Assembly (NCBI GenBank): GCA_039029315.1
Contig: JBCCGK010000012.1
Span: forward strand, 62,001 to 126,000
Origin: JBCCCJ01 sp039029315
Lineage (GTDB): Bacteria > Bacteroidota > Bacteroidia > J057
Direction of reading: 5' to 3'
DNA length: 64,000 nt
A program made the translations under genes and the position numbers. The notes below the pieces were generated by a model. That model searched no databases. It saw nothing but the letters and a program-made list of their open reading frames with translations, and was not told the origin of the DNA. Of the stretch, positions 62,665 through 64,000 are shown one piece after another. How positions within the stretch are numbered: position 1 is the first letter of the stretch; each line of letters begins with the position of its first letter.

Positions 62665-62799
62665 ATGTCCAAAAAGAAAGATTCCACTTCTCCCCAATCG
62701 CGACAGCGCAACAGAGCCAATGTTGGGCTCAAACCCTCGGATATGACACCTGCTCAAAGAAAAAACTGGAAACGGGTCAATAGAAAAAAGAGAAAATAA
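62665..62799 (+). CDS. Small lysine/arginine-rich protein (44 aa)
   Basis: A short frame (ATG 62665 to TAA 62799), MSKKKDSTSPQSRQRNRANV then GLKPSDMTPAQRKNWKRVNR and KKRK, 44 residues, 64 nt after the GH26 stop. Strong basic composition, codon-like pattern and no competing frame suggest a real gene. It could bind nucleic acid or the ribosome; I do not recognise it. Confidence 0.6.
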   Translation: MSKKKDSTSPQSRQRNRANVGLKPSDMTPAQRKNWKRVNRKKRK

Positions 62800-63104
62800 G
62801 CTATAGACGAAGGAGGTTCAGACTTTTCCTGGCATTCGAATAACATCGATTGTAGGACTGATTGTGTATTCCCTTCCTAATCCAAAAATCTTCTCCACAT
62901 CCGAGCAACAGTCGGGAAAGCATTGGAAGAAGTAAGTAAAGGGACAAATTTATTTGTGAGGGGGTATAACGGGAATAGGGGAAATAAGGTAAAAATAGTA
63001 CCAATAAAGCCATTATTTCCCTTATACTTAAACTCAAAGCTAATACTGTCCACCTTCTTATACAGAAGTCTGCTTGCAGTGAAGCCGTTCATCTCCAAAT
63101 AGCT
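62800..63104. other. 305-nt gap with no supported gene
   Basis: Nothing recognised. Sequence is A/T-rich and short frames lack motifs. The nitrilase gene ends at its right edge. Confidence 0.5.
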
Positions 63105-63899
63105 TTATGGATACAACTCAAATACATCTGCATCTTTCCAGATAGGAAATTTACTCCGCCATTTATTGAGTGGGCCGGGGTCTAGTTCTGCTTGAAGGAC
63201 TGTTTCATCTCCCACATTATAGGCCAGATCCTCTCCCATATAATCCAGAATCATGCTGTTCCCCGTATAGGGAATCTGTAGGCCATCTGTTCCCACTCGA
63301 TTGACCCCTACAACATAGCATTGATTTTCGATGGCACGTGCTCTAAGCAAGGTTTCCCAATGATGAGACCGTTTTTGCGGCCAATTGGCTACGTACAGTA
63401 AGAGGTCGCAGGCCAGACTTCCATCCCCCCGGATACGGTTGCGGCTCCATACCGGAAAACGCAAATCGTAACAAATCAGAGGTACAATCTTCCACCCCTT
63501 ATATTCAAACCAGACCCAATCTTCTCCTTGTTCATAGTATTCGTGCTCTCCCGACATGCGGAAGAGGTGCCGCTTATCATATTCAGCGATCACACCTTCA
63601 GGGCCGACCACCAAAAAACGGTTGTAATAATCTGTCCCTTCCTTGACAATGATACTCCCGCCAACAAGAGCATCGTATTTTCTTGACAGGCGTTTCATCC
63701 ACTGTTCCGTTTCACCTTCCATTTCCTCATAGTTCGCAGAGGCCTTCATCGTGAATCCTGTCGTGAACATTTCAGGCAAAACAATCAGGTCTGTTTCTCT
63801 GTTTTCCTGCATCAACAGGTGCTCAATCTGGCTTCGGTTCGCTTCTGGATTTTCCCATATCAGGTCCAGTTGTAAGGCGGTGATATGCAAGGGCTTCAT
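63105..63899 (-). CDS. Omega-amidase / nitrilase-family hydrolase (YafV-type)
   Basis: A 264-residue cytoplasmic C-N hydrolase. The catalytic trio is visible: Glu43 (LIVLPEMFTTGF), Lys109 (AEYDKRHLFRM) and Cys143 (PLICYDLRFPVWSRN). Length and HLFRMSGEHEYYEQG match the YafV/omega-amidase branch, which hydrolyses 2-oxoglutaramate-type metabolites. Family members also act as damage-repair enzymes. It starts at the ATG ending at 63899, near the right edge; no neighbour is visible upstream. Confidence 0.93.
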   Translation of the reverse strand: MKPLHITALQLDLIWENPEANRSQIEHLLMQENRETDLIVLPEMFTTGFTMKASANYEEMEGETEQWMKRLSRKYDALVGGSIIVKEGTDYYNRFLVVGPEGVIAEYDKRHLFRMSGEHEYYEQGEDWVWFEYKGWKIVPLICYDLRFPVWSRNRIRGDGSLACDLLLYVANWPQKRSHHWETLLRARAIENQCYVVGVNRVGTDGLQIPYTGNSMILDYMGEDLAYNVGDETVLQAELDPGPLNKWRSKFPIWKDADVFELYP

Positions 63900-64000
63900 T
63901 GGTATTCACTTTTTAATCTTGAGACAAAGATCCGAATTTTCTCCCAAAAATAAATCTTCTCTCTCCTCCCTTCTGCTTTCCCTTTCTCCCCCTTCACCGG

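Overview
The window looks like a piece of chromosome from a Bacteroidota bacterium, most likely of the Saprospiria (Saprospiraceae/Lewinellaceae-like). The signs are several type IX secretion (T9SS) C-terminal sorting domains, TonB-dependent receptors with carboxypeptidase-like N-terminal domains, a GLPGLI protein, PD40 propellers, a 7TMR-DISM cyclase, and few clear Shine-Dalgarno sequences. The assignment rests on gene content only; no rRNA or tRNA gene was found. Most of the window is ordinary chromosome, with some accessory patches.

Region by region. 1-6.9 kb: a left-truncated ThuA/sugar-dehydrogenase/PKD/cytochrome c protein, then DUF1015 and serC on the minus strand. Two damaged plus-strand genes lie between those two: a frameshifted lipoprotein and a DUF1016 nuclease with an internal stop. 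7-12.5 kb: acs, a class II aldolase, a D-2-hydroxyacid dehydrogenase and a sialate O-acetylesterase. 12.6-23.6 kb (plus strand): a large secreted subtilase, a divergent PiT-like membrane protein, yaaA-feoA-feoB (peroxide stress and ferrous iron uptake), and a membrane adenylate/guanylate cyclase. 23.7-27.1 kb: a formylglycine-enzyme-like protein, a T9SS protein with 26-residue GDG repeats, and a LuxR-type response regulator. The first and last share a 25-bp near-palindrome upstream. 27.1-33 kb: a Nudix protein and an acyl-CoA/leucine-type catabolic cluster (hydratase, biotin-carrying carboxylase, TetR) divergent from an acyl-CoA dehydrogenase.

33-42.4 kb: a BtuB-like receptor with a palindrome touching its start, a 26-bp tandem repeat, a PD40-VWA protein coupled to a small membrane protein, a second TonB receptor and an ankyrin protein. 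43-50 kb: prfC, an OmpA lipoprotein and two tandem leucine-rich-repeat T9SS paralogues. 50-58.7 kb: a secreted sugar dehydrogenase, a YegP-like protein, GLPGLI plus its outer-membrane barrel partner, a barrel-gene remnant, and a TetR-GNAT-rsgA operon with a perfect TetR-type operator. 58.8-64 kb: a DUF5060/GH5-like glycosidase and a GH26 mannanase, a small basic protein and an omega-amidase-type nitrilase.

The best candidates for something undescribed are: the shared 25-bp element linking the response regulator to the formylglycine-enzyme/GDG-repeat pair; two copies of a ~167-bp MITE-like element with TTA target duplications and a compensatory base change in its central hairpin; the 26-bp tandem repeat built round AACGCGTT; and the PD40-linker-VWA protein with its translationally coupled partner. 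No CRISPR array, prophage, complete insertion sequence or antiphage system was found.
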